Shown: positions 8,811-17,524, numbered from the stretch's first letter. The stretch: DNA of 64,000 nucleotides from Eutrophocola sp963925675 (GCA_963925675.1 CAWUSW010000034.1:1-64000); one strand, 5' to 3'. Program-made: numbers and translations. Notes: generated by a model not told the origin, from the letters alone.

Positions 8811-9776
8811 TTGTCTCGTAAACGCCAGCTTAATATCCATCAGGACCAATACCGTAGTCGTGGAGCGTTCATCACACTTGAACAGCTCTTCGACCAGCGT
8901 CATGTAGCCAAGTCTATTGAGCTGGATTATCAGTCACGTAGCCGACTGGGGATGTCGGGTTCCCATATTTCAAAACATAAGGGACGTGGTGTCGATTTTG
9001 AAGAATTCAGGGCTTATCAGCCCGGAGATGATATCCGGCAGATCGACTGGCGCGTCACTGCCAGAACCGGACGCCCTTTTACCAAAGTGTTTCGCGAAGA
9101 AAGAGAGCGGCCAGTCATTATTGGCATAGATCAGTGCCACAATATGTTTTTCGGTAGCCAGGTGGCATTCAAATCTGTTGTCGCAGCAGAAGCGGCTGCA
9201 ATCATTTGCTGGACCACAGTGGACAATGGCGATCGTGTCGGCGGCGTGGTTTTCAACGATGAGAGTAATGAGCTGATCAAGCCCCGGCGCAGTAAGCGCT
9301 CTGCCCTGCGTTTTCTTGACACGCTGGCGCGCTACAATCAATTGTTGGTTGAGCACCATGCAGAAACTGACGCTAACAGCAAAAACTATCTACTTGATGC
9401 GCTGGAGCAGATGTACCGCATCACTCGCCCCGGCTCCAACGTTTATCTGATCAGTGATTTTCAGACCTTTGATGATAAATGCCGGCAATATCTCCATCAA
9501 TTGGCTATCCATAACAGCGTGACGTGTATTTTTATTTACGATGCCCTGGAAGAAAATCTGCCGGTTCCCGGCGTTTACAGTATTACCGATGGCAGCCAGC
9601 GCAGCACGATCAATACCTATAAAAAAACCGTCAGGTCACACTATCACGAACAATTTGCTGATCGTCTCGAGATGCTCAGAAATGAATTTAACAAAATGAA
9701 AGTTCCTTTAATCGCCCTGCGTACAGATCAGGTCGTCCTGGATCAAATGGAAACATGGAAGCAGAAGACCCGTTAA
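8811..9776 (+). CDS. DUF58 domain protein (Bat operon)
   Basis: The 321-residue protein contains the DUF58 signature EFRAYQPGDDIRQIDWRVTART (about residues 65-86), followed by FREERERPVIIGIDQC and a VWA-like alpha/beta domain. It has no membrane anchor, unlike the DUF58 protein at 19914-20948. DUF58 proteins are regular partners of MoxR ATPases; their molecular function is not established. The start is a TTG at 8811 preceded by AGGAA, and no ATG lies nearby in frame. The gene begins 39 bp after moxR and overlaps the next gene by 22 bp. Confidence 0.92.
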   Translation: MSRKRQLNIHQDQYRSRGAFITLEQLFDQRHVAKSIELDYQSRSRLGMSGSHISKHKGRGVDFEEFRAYQPGDDIRQIDWRVTARTGRPFTKVFREERERPVIIGIDQCHNMFFGSQVAFKSVVAAEAAAIICWTTVDNGDRVGGVVFNDESNELIKPRRSKRSALRFLDTLARYNQLLVEHHAETDANSKNYLLDALEQMYRITRPGSNVYLISDFQTFDDKCRQYLHQLAIHNSVTCIFIYDALEENLPVPGVYSITDGSQRSTINTYKKTVRSHYHEQFADRLEMLRNEFNKMKVPLIALRTDQVVLDQMETWKQKTR

Positions 9777-10306
9777 GCCAGCTACGCGATATTCATCTGC
9801 CGGAAGCTGTTACCTTTTGGCCGCCCGCACCCGGGTGGTGGGTTTTGCTTGTACTTTTGTTAATTGGTCTGGCCTTTGTATATCGTCAAGCCATTATCGC
9901 CATGATTCAGCGAAGAAAATTGGCGAATGTGCTGGAGCAATTAAATGATGCCCATGCGCATTTCACTACCCAGGCCCAAGATGCCGAACAACGCAATCAG
10001 GCAGGTCTGAAATTTCTTGCCGAAATTAACAGCCTCTTGAACCGTGTGGTGATGGTCAAATACCCTGATGCGCCCTCGGAGAAGTTAAGTGGCAACAAGT
10101 GGCTGGAATTTCTCGACAGTTTCGATAACACCAGCGATTTCACGCAAGGCGCTGGCAGCTCATTGGCAGAAGGTGTTTACCAACGTACTTTTGATGCTGA
10201 TGCCGATGCTCTAGTGGCCCTGGCGAAAACCTGGATAGAAAAGCGTTATCAGGAAAAGAAACCTGCAAGTAACTTTCTCCCGGCTGCAATGGAGCAAAGC
10301 GCATGA
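9755..10306 (+). CDS. DUF4381 membrane protein (Bat operon)
   Basis: This 183-residue protein begins DPLSQLRDIHLPEAVTFWPPAPGWW and then has a single transmembrane segment (about residues 27-46). That architecture marks DUF4381, found between DUF58 and BatA in proteobacterial Bat operons. The rest is a soluble helical domain rich in charged residues. It overlaps DUF58 by 22 bp and the next gene by 4 bp (ATGA), so translation is probably coupled. Function is unknown beyond association with the Bat complex. Confidence 0.88.
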   Translation: MEAEDPLSQLRDIHLPEAVTFWPPAPGWWVLLVLLLIGLAFVYRQAIIAMIQRRKLANVLEQLNDAHAHFTTQAQDAEQRNQAGLKFLAEINSLLNRVVMVKYPDAPSEKLSGNKWLEFLDSFDNTSDFTQGAGSSLAEGVYQRTFDADADALVALAKTWIEKRYQEKKPASNFLPAAMEQSA

Positions 10307-11358
10307 TTCAGTTTGTCTGGCTCTGGGCATTTCTCTTTCTGCCATTACCCTGGTTATGCCATACCCTGCTACCCAAAGCAGCTAACCGGGATGCCTCACT
10401 TTATGTTCCCTTTTTCAAATCCATGTCCAGCGTTGAAGCCTCGGCACCGCGTGTTGGTGCACGCAACCGACTGATTGCTGTACTGGCCATCCTCAGCTGG
10501 TTGTTACTGGTGACAGCCACCAGCCGCCCCCAATGGGTTGGTGATCCTGTGCAATTGCCCACAACAGGACGGGATTTAATGCTGGCCGTAGATATCTCCG
10601 GTTCCATGGAGGCTCAGGACATCCAGTTAAGTGGTCAAAATGCCACACGCTTGCAGGTAGTAAAGTCTGTTGTAGGAGACTTTGTTGAGCGCCGTACCGG
10701 TGACCGCCTGGGACTCATTCTGTTTGCAGCCAGGGCCTATACCCAGGCACCGCTTACCTTCGACAGAGAGACAGTGGAAACCCTGCTCCATGAAGCTGAA
10801 ATTGGCATCATTGAAGAAAATGCCACAGCCATAGGCGATGCCATAGGGCTTGGCGTTAAACATTTACGCGAACGTCCCGAGACCAGCCGCATTTTGATCC
10901 TGCTCACTGACGGCGTCAACAATGCGGGTGAAGTGTCCCCGGTACAGGCTGGCGATCTGGCGACACGAGAAAATATTAAAATCTACACCATTGGTATCGG
11001 CGCCGATGCCTCGACAACAAATTCCCTGTTTGGCCCGCGCACCATCAATCCATCGGCAGATCTGGACGAAGATACACTGACCAGTATTGCGGTGAATACC
11101 GGGGGACAATATTTTCGTGCCAGAGACAGAGAAGAACTTGAAGGCATCTACGATATTCTGGACGAGCTCGAACCAGTGGATCAGGAAGCCGAAACCTTTC
11201 GCCCTACTTCTTCCCTGTTTTACTTCCCTCTGGCTCTGGCCATGGCTTTCAGTTTTCTGATTGCCCTGCTACGCATGCCCTGGGGCATTCTTTTTGCTGT
11301 AAAGGCCCGGCAAGCTCCTGTGGATCAAGATGCCGGCCATGCCGAGGTGAGCCCCTGA
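10303..11358 (+). CDS. batA: BatA-type VWA-domain membrane protein
   Basis: The 351-residue protein has two N-terminal hydrophobic segments, a von Willebrand factor A domain and a C-terminal membrane segment (near residues 302-324). The metal-ion-dependent adhesion site is intact: DISGS (DxSxS) after MLAVDIS, a Thr in QAPLTFD, and Asp in ILLTDGVNNAG. This layout is that of Bacteroides-type BatA (aerotolerance) homologues, which sit in the inner membrane and work with MoxR. The ATGA overlap upstream and single-base overlap downstream indicate tight coupling. Specific ligand unknown. Confidence 0.92.
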   Translation: MIQFVWLWAFLFLPLPWLCHTLLPKAANRDASLYVPFFKSMSSVEASAPRVGARNRLIAVLAILSWLLLVTATSRPQWVGDPVQLPTTGRDLMLAVDISGSMEAQDIQLSGQNATRLQVVKSVVGDFVERRTGDRLGLILFAARAYTQAPLTFDRETVETLLHEAEIGIIEENATAIGDAIGLGVKHLRERPETSRILILLTDGVNNAGEVSPVQAGDLATRENIKIYTIGIGADASTTNSLFGPRTINPSADLDEDTLTSIAVNTGGQYFRARDREELEGIYDILDELEPVDQEAETFRPTSSLFYFPLALAMAFSFLIALLRMPWGILFAVKARQAPVDQDAGHAEVSP

Positions 11359-13148
11359 TGCCGCTTCTGAGCCCTGAAATAATTGAAAATTTTCATTTTC
11401 TAAGACCCTTGTTCCTTTATGCTCTGATTCCCACGGTGATCATTGTTTGCCTGCTACTTTTTGTACAAAGCAACCGCAGCACCTGGACGCGTGCCATTGA
11501 TCCCGCACTGTTACCTTTTCTTCTGGACAAAAATAGCTCACCACGCCGGACCTATCCCTTGTTTGGCTTGCTGCTGCTATGGACTTTGGGACTTATCGCT
11601 CTTGCCGGACCCGTGTGGGAACAAATTCCTGTCCCGGTTCAGGAACGTGAAGATGCTCTGGTTATTGTAGCTGACATGTCACTTTCCATGTATGCCAACG
11701 ATGTCGCCCCCAATCGGGCAATTCGAGCGCAACGTAAAATAGTTGATGTTCTCAATACACGACGTGATGAAGGTCAGACAGCGCTTGTGGTCTATGCTGG
11801 TGACGCACATGCAGTAACTCCTCTTACCGATGATGTGGAAACCATCAATAACCTGGCGTCTTCTCTGGAACCGAACATTATGCCGGTACGGGGCAGTAAA
11901 CCTGAATCCGCAATTGCGCTGGCATTAACCCTGCTGGAAAACAGTTCTCTGCCTCAGGCGCAGATTTTATTGATGACCGACGGCATCAATGCTGACGACA
12001 TAGGCGCAATTAGAAATCAATTGCGCGGCACATTGCATACCTTATCGGTCCTCGGCATTGGCACTGATCAAGGAGCCCCTATCCCCATGGCTGAAGGCGG
12101 CTTTCTCAGGGATAGCACCAACGCTATTGTTATACCGCGCCTGGAACGCTCACTGTTGCAGGAGCTTGCTACGGCTACCGGTGGGCGCTATGCAGATGCC
12201 CAGTTAATCGACCAGGATATTGAATACCTGCTGGATCAAAGCGTATTTGATGAAAATGACAAGCTGATCGATGTAGAGCGGGAATTTGATATCTGGTATG
12301 AAGCAGGCCCCTGGTTATTGCTGCTGGTCTTACCCTTGGCTGCCCTGACCTTTCGTCGCGGCTGGTTGTTGGGTCTGTGTCTGGCAGTAATATTTTTACC
12401 GGAAAAAAATGCCTACGCCTGGGAGTTAAAGGATTTATGGATCAAAAAGGATATTCAGGCTACTGAAGCATTTGAGGGAGAAAACTATGAACAGGCAGCA
12501 AGCCTGTTTGAAAGTGAACCCTGGCGAGCTGTTGCAAATTACCGCACCGGAAATTTTGAAAATGCTGTGGCTGATCTGAGTCTCCTCGAAGATGCGCAAT
12601 CGCATTATAATCGCGGGAATTCATTGGCACGCCTGAACCGCTATGCGGAGGCCATTGCTGCTTATGACCAGACTTTGGCATTGCTTCCGGACAATGAAGA
12701 TGCTCAGTTTAATAAAGAGCTGCTGGAAAAAATCATGGAAGAACAAGAGCAGGAGCAGCAGGAACAACAGCAAAATAGTGACGGTGAAAACCAGGACGAG
12801 CAGCAGCAAGGCGAACAACAGGAAAGTGAGGAGCAACAACAAAGCCAGGATCAGTCTGAGCAATCGGAGCAGGAACAAGAGCAAAACCAGCAGGAAAATC
12901 AGGAACAACAGGAATCCGATGAGCAAACAGAAAACGAGTCGGAAACCGAAGAGTCTCCTGAACCACAAGATGGAGAACAACCCGATTCCGAAGAAGAACA
13001 GGCTATGCAACAATGGTTACGACGTATCCCTGACGACCCTGGTGAATTGTTGAGAAGAAAGTTCCAGTACCAGGCTGCACGACGCAGATTCGAAGAAATT
13101 CAGAACCCCAATCTGGCTGAACAGGAAGAAAACGAACAGATATGGTAA
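11358..13148 (+). CDS. BatB/BatC fusion: VWA domain plus TPR protein
   Basis: The 596-residue protein joins BatB and BatC. Two N-terminal membrane segments (about 15-36 and 66-85) precede a VWA domain with MIDAS residues in VADMSLSMYAND and LLMTDGINADD. A hydrophobic segment near 315-347 follows, then TPR units (about 367-455, including AVADLSLLEDAQSHYNRGNSLA). A strongly Gln/Glu/Ser-rich low-complexity stretch spans about 460-550, and a conserved basic tail contains RIPDDPGELLRRKF. Such fusions are common in Proteobacteria. It overlaps batD by 7 bp. The VWA domain presumably faces the periplasm; that is inferred from family members. Confidence 0.92.
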   Translation: MPLLSPEIIENFHFLRPLFLYALIPTVIIVCLLLFVQSNRSTWTRAIDPALLPFLLDKNSSPRRTYPLFGLLLLWTLGLIALAGPVWEQIPVPVQEREDALVIVADMSLSMYANDVAPNRAIRAQRKIVDVLNTRRDEGQTALVVYAGDAHAVTPLTDDVETINNLASSLEPNIMPVRGSKPESAIALALTLLENSSLPQAQILLMTDGINADDIGAIRNQLRGTLHTLSVLGIGTDQGAPIPMAEGGFLRDSTNAIVIPRLERSLLQELATATGGRYADAQLIDQDIEYLLDQSVFDENDKLIDVEREFDIWYEAGPWLLLLVLPLAALTFRRGWLLGLCLAVIFLPEKNAYAWELKDLWIKKDIQATEAFEGENYEQAASLFESEPWRAVANYRTGNFENAVADLSLLEDAQSHYNRGNSLARLNRYAEAIAAYDQTLALLPDNEDAQFNKELLEKIMEEQEQEQQEQQQNSDGENQDEQQQGEQQESEEQQQSQDQSEQSEQEQEQNQQENQEQQESDEQTENESETEESPEPQDGEQPDSEEEQAMQQWLRRIPDDPGELLRRKFQYQAARRRFEEIQNPNLAEQEENEQIW

Positions 13149-14911
13149 AGCGAATAATATTTATACTAAGCCTGCTATGTCTGGCCCTGCCTGCGCAGAG
13201 TCAAACACAAGCACAGCTTTTAAGTGCCTTTGTCGATAGAAACGAGATTACTCTCAGTGAAATCCTTACCCTGACTATCAGGGTGGACAATTCTCTGGGT
13301 AATACCCGCCCTTCCCTGGCCGGTCTGAATCGGGATTTTGAGCAAATCGGGAATGTCAGTACGCGCAGCTCCTATAGCAATATCAATGGCACGGTGCAGT
13401 CATTTGTTGACTACATTGTGCAGGTACGCCCACGTTCTACTGGCACCCTGACAATTCCCTCCTTTCGCATCAGCAGCGAAGTCACTAGCCCTATCACCAT
13501 TTCTGTAGGCGAAGCTGAGCAGCTCAGTAATGCCGGCAATGATGAAATATTCATTTTTTCCGAGGTAAGTAAGGAACGTGTTTATGTACAGGAACAGCTG
13601 CTGTACACAATTAAACTCTATTATTCCATCAGCTTTGATCAGGGGGCCCAGCTTACATCGCCACAAGTTACTGATTCTGTCGTGCAACAGTTGGGTAGCG
13701 ATGAAACCTACTCGGAAATAGTGGAAGGTGTACGTTATAACGTCACCGAAAGAAATTTTGTAATCTTCCCTCAAAGCAGTGGCGAGTTAACCATTCCGCC
13801 AGTCTACTTCACAGCAACTGTCGGACGCCGTGGTGGTCTTACCCGTTTCTTTAACAATCGCACCAGTGTGCGTGAAATAAATCTCTCCAGTAATACTCAT
13901 TTAATTGAGGTGCAGGGAAAACCAGCCAGCTTCCCCGGGCAGACCTGGTTGCCAGCAAGCAATATCAGCATTATTGAAAGCTGGAGCGGTCCGCTTGAAA
14001 ACTTGTCTATAGGCGAATCTGTCACCCGCAATATCCAGATTGCAGCCACTGGTCTGAGCAGTTCTTTGCTTCCCGGGATTAGCTATGATGATGCGCCGGG
14101 GCTTAAGTTTTATCCCGATCAACCAGAAAGAGAAGATTCTGCCGATGAACTGGGAGTAACAGGATCACGCACTGAAGGCACCGCGATAGTCCCCTCTGAA
14201 GCAGGCGATTTTGTCATTCCCGAACTGGTCATCCCATGGTGGAACACCACGAATGACTCATTGGAACGTGCCATTATCCCCGCCAGAACAATTACTGTAC
14301 TGCCTGGAGCAATGGCCAACATTTCTCAGCCGGGCTCCTTCCCGGCTATCCCTTTGAATGGGCAGAATACTCCGAACACCAATACGCAGACCAGCACACA
14401 AAATTCTGGTCTTACCTTATTCTGGATATCAGCAACCGCCGTTTTTGCCGTGGCCTGGTTTTTCTCCACGACTATGTGGATGAGGAACAGACGTCAGCTC
14501 GCTTTTATGACAACAGCAACACCGGCGATGATGCCGCAACAGCGCAGTGCACAAACACCTACCGTGTCACCTGATGCCGGTGCGGCATTGAAGGTGTTTA
14601 GAACATCTGTTGAAAAAGGAAATGCAGATAAAATCAGACGTTGCCTCATTGCATGGGCAGACGCTTTTTACCAGGATGAAAAAATCCTTTCACTTTCCCA
14701 GTTGAGTCAACATGTTGGTGATACAGAATTTGATGCGCTTCTTCTAAGCCTGGAGCAATCTCTTTACAGTGTCGAAAATGATAGTGGGAAAAATACTAAA
14801 GGGTTCAACAAAAATGACTTGTTGCAGTTTGTTAATCTGATCCATCAAGAAGGTAGGCATAACAAGAAATCAAAAAAAGACTATAGCCTGCCTCCACTGT
14901 ATAAAAACTAG
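13142..14911 (+). CDS. batD: BatD-type protein
   Basis: The 589-residue protein has a cleavable signal (MVKRIIFILSLLCLALPAQS), a long periplasmic region of immunoglobulin-like beta domains (LSAFVDRNEITLSEILTLTI at the start is characteristic of BatD), one transmembrane segment near residues 422-442, and a cytoplasmic tail of about 140 residues with a helical domain. It closes the MoxR-Bat operon. BatD family members are linked to oxygen tolerance and envelope stress in Bacteroides and Leptospira, but the mechanism is not settled. The overlap with batB/C supports operon membership. Confidence 0.92.
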   Translation: MVKRIIFILSLLCLALPAQSQTQAQLLSAFVDRNEITLSEILTLTIRVDNSLGNTRPSLAGLNRDFEQIGNVSTRSSYSNINGTVQSFVDYIVQVRPRSTGTLTIPSFRISSEVTSPITISVGEAEQLSNAGNDEIFIFSEVSKERVYVQEQLLYTIKLYYSISFDQGAQLTSPQVTDSVVQQLGSDETYSEIVEGVRYNVTERNFVIFPQSSGELTIPPVYFTATVGRRGGLTRFFNNRTSVREINLSSNTHLIEVQGKPASFPGQTWLPASNISIIESWSGPLENLSIGESVTRNIQIAATGLSSSLLPGISYDDAPGLKFYPDQPEREDSADELGVTGSRTEGTAIVPSEAGDFVIPELVIPWWNTTNDSLERAIIPARTITVLPGAMANISQPGSFPAIPLNGQNTPNTNTQTSTQNSGLTLFWISATAVFAVAWFFSTTMWMRNRRQLAFMTTATPAMMPQQRSAQTPTVSPDAGAALKVFRTSVEKGNADKIRRCLIAWADAFYQDEKILSLSQLSQHVGDTEFDALLLSLEQSLYSVENDSGKNTKGFNKNDLLQFVNLIHQEGRHNKKSKKDYSLPPLYKN

Positions 14912-14913
14912 AG

Positions 14914-14965
14914 AAGAGACTTCTAAATACCAATAAAACTTAATCAGTCTCTTAACTCAGAGACT
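14914..14965 (+). promoter_or_regulatory. Alternative-hairpin leader upstream of gdhA
   Basis: Three short segments can pair in two exclusive ways: AAGAGACT (14914-14921) with AGTCTCTT (14946-14953), or AGTCTCT (14946-14952) with AGAGACT (14959-14965). The segment lies between the batD stop and the gdhA ATG. No U-tract follows either hairpin, so it is not a simple intrinsic terminator. A role in readthrough or gdhA control is inference. Confidence 0.4.
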
Positions 14966-14990
14966 TTCAGGTAATGAAAGGCCAAAAAAT

Positions 14991-16334
14991 ATGAATGCTG
15001 AAGAGAACATGATTCCATTTATGAAAGGCCTGAAGCGACGCAATCGCGGCGAAAAGGAATTTCATCAGGCAGTGCATGAAGTGGTGACTGACATTATCCC
15101 TTTCATCAAGAAACATCCCAAATATCAAAACGCTTTATTACTGGAGCGGCTTTCCGAGCCTGACCGCGTTATCAGCTTTAGGGTTTGCTGGGTGGATGAC
15201 CAGGGCAATATAAGAGCCAATCGCGGTCATCGTGTGCAAAACAATAATGCCATTGGGCCCTACAAAGGCGGCCTGCGGTTTCACTCCAGCGTCAATCTCA
15301 GTATTCTGAAATTTCTGGCCTTCGAACAAACTTTTAAAAACTCTCTCACCGGCCTGCCTATGGGCGGTGCAAAAGGTGGCTCTGACTTTAATCCGAAAGG
15401 AAAGTCAGATGCTGAAGTCATGCGATTTTGTCAGTCTTTCGTTACTGAACTTGGACGCTATATCGGCCCCGACATTGACGTGCCCGCCGGTGACATAGGC
15501 GTAGGTGCAAGAGAGATTGGCTATATGTTTGGTCAGCTTAAACGCCTGACCAACAAGTTCAGCGGCACTCTTACCGGTAAAGGTCTCGAATACGGTGGCA
15601 GCCTGATCAGAAATGAAGCGACTGGTTATGGGGCTGTGTACATGCTTGATGACATGCTCAAGCATCACAAACAGAGCATAGAAGGCAAACAAATTCTCAT
15701 TTCCGGTTCTGGTAATGTAGCGATTTATGCTGCAGAAAAGGCTATTCAGCTGGGTGGCAAAGTCATCACAATGTCAGACTCTTCCGGTTATATTTATGAC
15801 AAGGAAGGTATCAATGCAGAAAAACTTGCAATGATTAAAGACCTGAAGGTGATTCGCCGTGGGCGTATCTCTGAGTACCTTAACACCTACGATGCCGAGT
15901 TTATTGCAGATAAACGTCCCTGGCATGTGAAAGCTGACATTGCTTTACCTTGTGCGACCCAAAATGAGATTTCAGAAGACGATGCCAAAATGCTGGTCAA
16001 AAATGGTTGCATAGCCATTGTTGAAGGCGCAAATATGCCAACAGTTAAAGAAGGTATCGAGATCTTTCAGAATAATAAAGTTTTGTTTGCGCCAAGCAAA
16101 GCGGCAAACGCTGGTGGTGTAGCAGTGTCAGGATTGGAAATGAGTCAGAACTCAGCACGCCTGAGCTGGTCAGAAGCCGAGTTACAGCAACATTTGAAAA
16201 AAATTATGCACGAAATTCATTTAAAATGTGTCGCTCACGGCACTGAGAAAGAGTATGTCAACTATTCCAGAGGAGCCAATATTGCAGGATTTATTAAAGT
16301 CGCTGACGCTATGCTGGCTTATGGGGTTGTTTAG
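14991..16334 (+). CDS. gdhA: NADP-type glutamate dehydrogenase
   Basis: The 447-residue protein is a hexameric-type glutamate dehydrogenase that reductively aminates 2-oxoglutarate with ammonia. The active-site region GPYKGGLRFH, the LPMGGAKGGSDF motif with the catalytic lysine, PAGDIGVGAREIGY, and the nucleotide-binding ISGSGNVAIYAAEKA are all present, with the usual length of about 450. The NADP preference is inferred from similarity to the E. coli-type biosynthetic enzyme. The ATG at 14991 has little Shine-Dalgarno support; residues MNAEENM allow an internal ATG at 15009, but the longer form is kept. A strong terminator follows. Confidence 0.96.
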   Translation: MNAEENMIPFMKGLKRRNRGEKEFHQAVHEVVTDIIPFIKKHPKYQNALLLERLSEPDRVISFRVCWVDDQGNIRANRGHRVQNNNAIGPYKGGLRFHSSVNLSILKFLAFEQTFKNSLTGLPMGGAKGGSDFNPKGKSDAEVMRFCQSFVTELGRYIGPDIDVPAGDIGVGAREIGYMFGQLKRLTNKFSGTLTGKGLEYGGSLIRNEATGYGAVYMLDDMLKHHKQSIEGKQILISGSGNVAIYAAEKAIQLGGKVITMSDSSGYIYDKEGINAEKLAMIKDLKVIRRGRISEYLNTYDAEFIADKRPWHVKADIALPCATQNEISEDDAKMLVKNGCIAIVEGANMPTVKEGIEIFQNNKVLFAPSKAANAGGVAVSGLEMSQNSARLSWSEAELQQHLKKIMHEIHLKCVAHGTEKEYVNYSRGANIAGFIKVADAMLAYGVV

Positions 16335-16364
16335 AAAAGCACAGTAAATATTTAACAACGATTT

Positions 16365-16395
16365 AAAAAAAGCCCGGATTAACCGGGCTTTTTTA
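16365..16395. terminator. Bidirectional rho-independent terminator, gdhA/hsp20
   Basis: AGCCCGG (16371-16377), loop ATTAA, CCGGGCT (16383-16389) followed by six T; an A-run on the other side makes it usable from the reverse strand too. It separates the convergent gdhA and small heat-shock gene. Confidence 0.93.
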
Positions 16396-16396
16396 T

Positions 16397-16852
16397 TCAG
16401 GCTGATTTTAAAAGTCGATTACTTTGACTATTAATGGCTATTTGCCGTGGCTTCATGGCTTCAGGAATTTCTCTTTCAAGCTCAATATGTAGCAGACCAT
16501 TTTCCAGAGTAGCACTAGTGACCTTGACGTGATCAGCAAGTTTAAACTGGCGTCTGAAATTTCTTTCTGCGATGCCGCGATGCAGGAAATTCTGCTCTGA
16601 CTCAGAACTGTCTTCGTTTTTATTTGAGGATACTGTCAGTGTGTTATTGTCAATTTCTATGGTGATGTCCTCATCAACAAAACCAGCTACAGCCATAGTA
16701 ATGCGATATTCGTCATCTTTAACCAATTCAATATTATAAGGGGGATAGCCGGAAGCCGTTCTTTCGTTAGTCGTCACCTTATCCAGTAATGAACCCAAAT
16801 TATCAAAGCCAATGGCTGAACGATACAGGGGTGAAAAATCAAATGTTGTCAT
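16397..16852 (-). CDS. Small heat-shock protein (Hsp20/IbpA family)
   Basis: From the ATG at 16852 this is a 151-residue alpha-crystallin-type chaperone that holds unfolding proteins for refolding. MTTFDFSPLYRSAIGFDNL matches the IbpA N-terminus. The crystallin domain includes PPYNIELVKDDEYRITMAVAGF, LHRGIAERNFRRQFKL and LENGLLHIELEREIPE, and the tail has an IAINSQSN-type IxI region. The frame extends to 16876, but the start at 16852 has GAGGA spaced 7-8 bp before it and fits the family. An excellent sigma-32-type promoter and a possible thermometer hairpin lie upstream. Confidence 0.95.
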   Translation of the reverse strand: MTTFDFSPLYRSAIGFDNLGSLLDKVTTNERTASGYPPYNIELVKDDEYRITMAVAGFVDEDITIEIDNNTLTVSSNKNEDSSESEQNFLHRGIAERNFRRQFKLADHVKVTSATLENGLLHIELEREIPEAMKPRQIAINSQSNRLLKSA

Positions 16853-16876
16853 GCGTATATCCTCGCTTTCAAGCAA
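16852..16876 (-). promoter_or_regulatory. Candidate ROSE-like RNA thermometer hairpin over the hsp20 ribosome-binding site
   Basis: Read on the reverse strand, UUGCU (16876-16872), loop UGAA, AGCGA (16867-16863) form a small hairpin whose 3' arm runs into the Shine-Dalgarno AGGA (16863-16860), 7 bp from the ATG. A UYGCU segment near the Shine-Dalgarno is the hallmark of ROSE thermometers on small heat-shock mRNAs. The full multi-hairpin fold was not modelled. Confidence 0.45.
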
Positions 16877-16964
16877 TATAGTTGGTGGTTACCTGTTCAG
16901 TTGAACCAGGCGAATAGCTGAATGTTGCCAGCCTTACGACGCTCACATGAGCCTTCGTATTAAC

Positions 16965-16995
16965 TATGTATGGGCCTGAGAAATTAATTCAAGGG
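16965..16995 (-). promoter_or_regulatory. Sigma-32 (heat-shock) promoter for hsp20
   Basis: On the reverse strand CCCTTGAA (16995-16988), a 13-bp spacer, then CCCATACATA (16974-16965) closely matches the RpoH consensus CTTGAA-N13/14-CCCCATNT. It implies a 5' leader of about 105 nt. Confidence 0.85.
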
Positions 16996-17023
16996 ACGAA
17001 CTGGAACAATTGATTGAGCTAAA

Positions 17024-17299
17024 TCAATTTTGTAATAGATTATTGCGTCTGCGGATATACACCAGGAAGGTACACAATGGTAAAAAGTAAGGAGCTTTAA
17101 CCATCAAACGTCCCAGCCAGTGATAGAAAGTTACGTCGGAGGGTTCCAACAATAATCCTGCGTACCACACTGGCCAGGTACACAATAAAAAACCAAGAGC
17201 GACAATAAGTCTTGGTTTTTTATCTTGCCTGGCTGAGGTCAGAAAAATACCGGTATGCAGCAACAAACAAAGAATTATTATAGGTAACTGTACTTGCAT
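17024..17299 (-). CDS. Small integral membrane protein, function unknown
   Basis: The 91-residue product is mostly hydrophobic, with about three membrane segments (residues 4-21, 32-51 and 66-83) joined by short basic loops, and it ends RRRNNLLQN. I do not recognise the family. The positive-inside pattern and compact layout favour a real gene over a chance frame, and no other frame here is as plausible. It lies between hsp20 and DUF1653 on the same strand, with about 220 bp between it and DUF1653. Confidence 0.55.
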   Translation of the reverse strand: MQVQLPIIILCLLLHTGIFLTSARQDKKPRLIVALGFLLCTWPVWYAGLLLEPSDVTFYHWLGRLMVKAPYFLPLCTFLVYIRRRNNLLQN

Positions 17300-17475
17300 G
17301 GTTAATCCAATATTCCTGGAAATTTTCTATAAATATTCACAATGTTGAAAACAGTAAAAACATTGTTTGAAAATCTAAAACTCGCCCGGCCAGCACTTAT
17401 AGATAGCGCTTACTTCTTTGATTTCCATTTCTTGAAATTGCCGTATCATCCTTAATTACTAACGCACTATTAAAC

Positions 17476-17524
17476 TTTTAAGTTCTAAGTTCTAAGTTTT
17501 AAGTTCTAAGCTATAAGCTCTAAA
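17476..17524. repeat. 7-bp-period tandem repeat array
   Basis: Seven consecutive heptamers: TTTTAAG, TTCTAAG, TTCTAAG, TTTTAAG, TTCTAAG, CTATAAG, CTCTAAA. The array abuts and slightly overlaps the 3' end of the DUF1653 gene. It has the same 7-bp period as the arrays at 5207-5346 but a different, AT-richer unit. Confidence 0.9.

Noticed and set aside
12621..13013. Leucine-rich reverse-strand ORF opposite batB/C
   Set aside because: It is the complement of Gln/Glu codon runs (CAG/GAA read as Leu/Phe); looks like a membrane protein only by artefact.
17476..17524. CRISPR array
   Set aside because: Units are 7 bp with no spacers and no cas genes are present; the same holds for 5207-5346.
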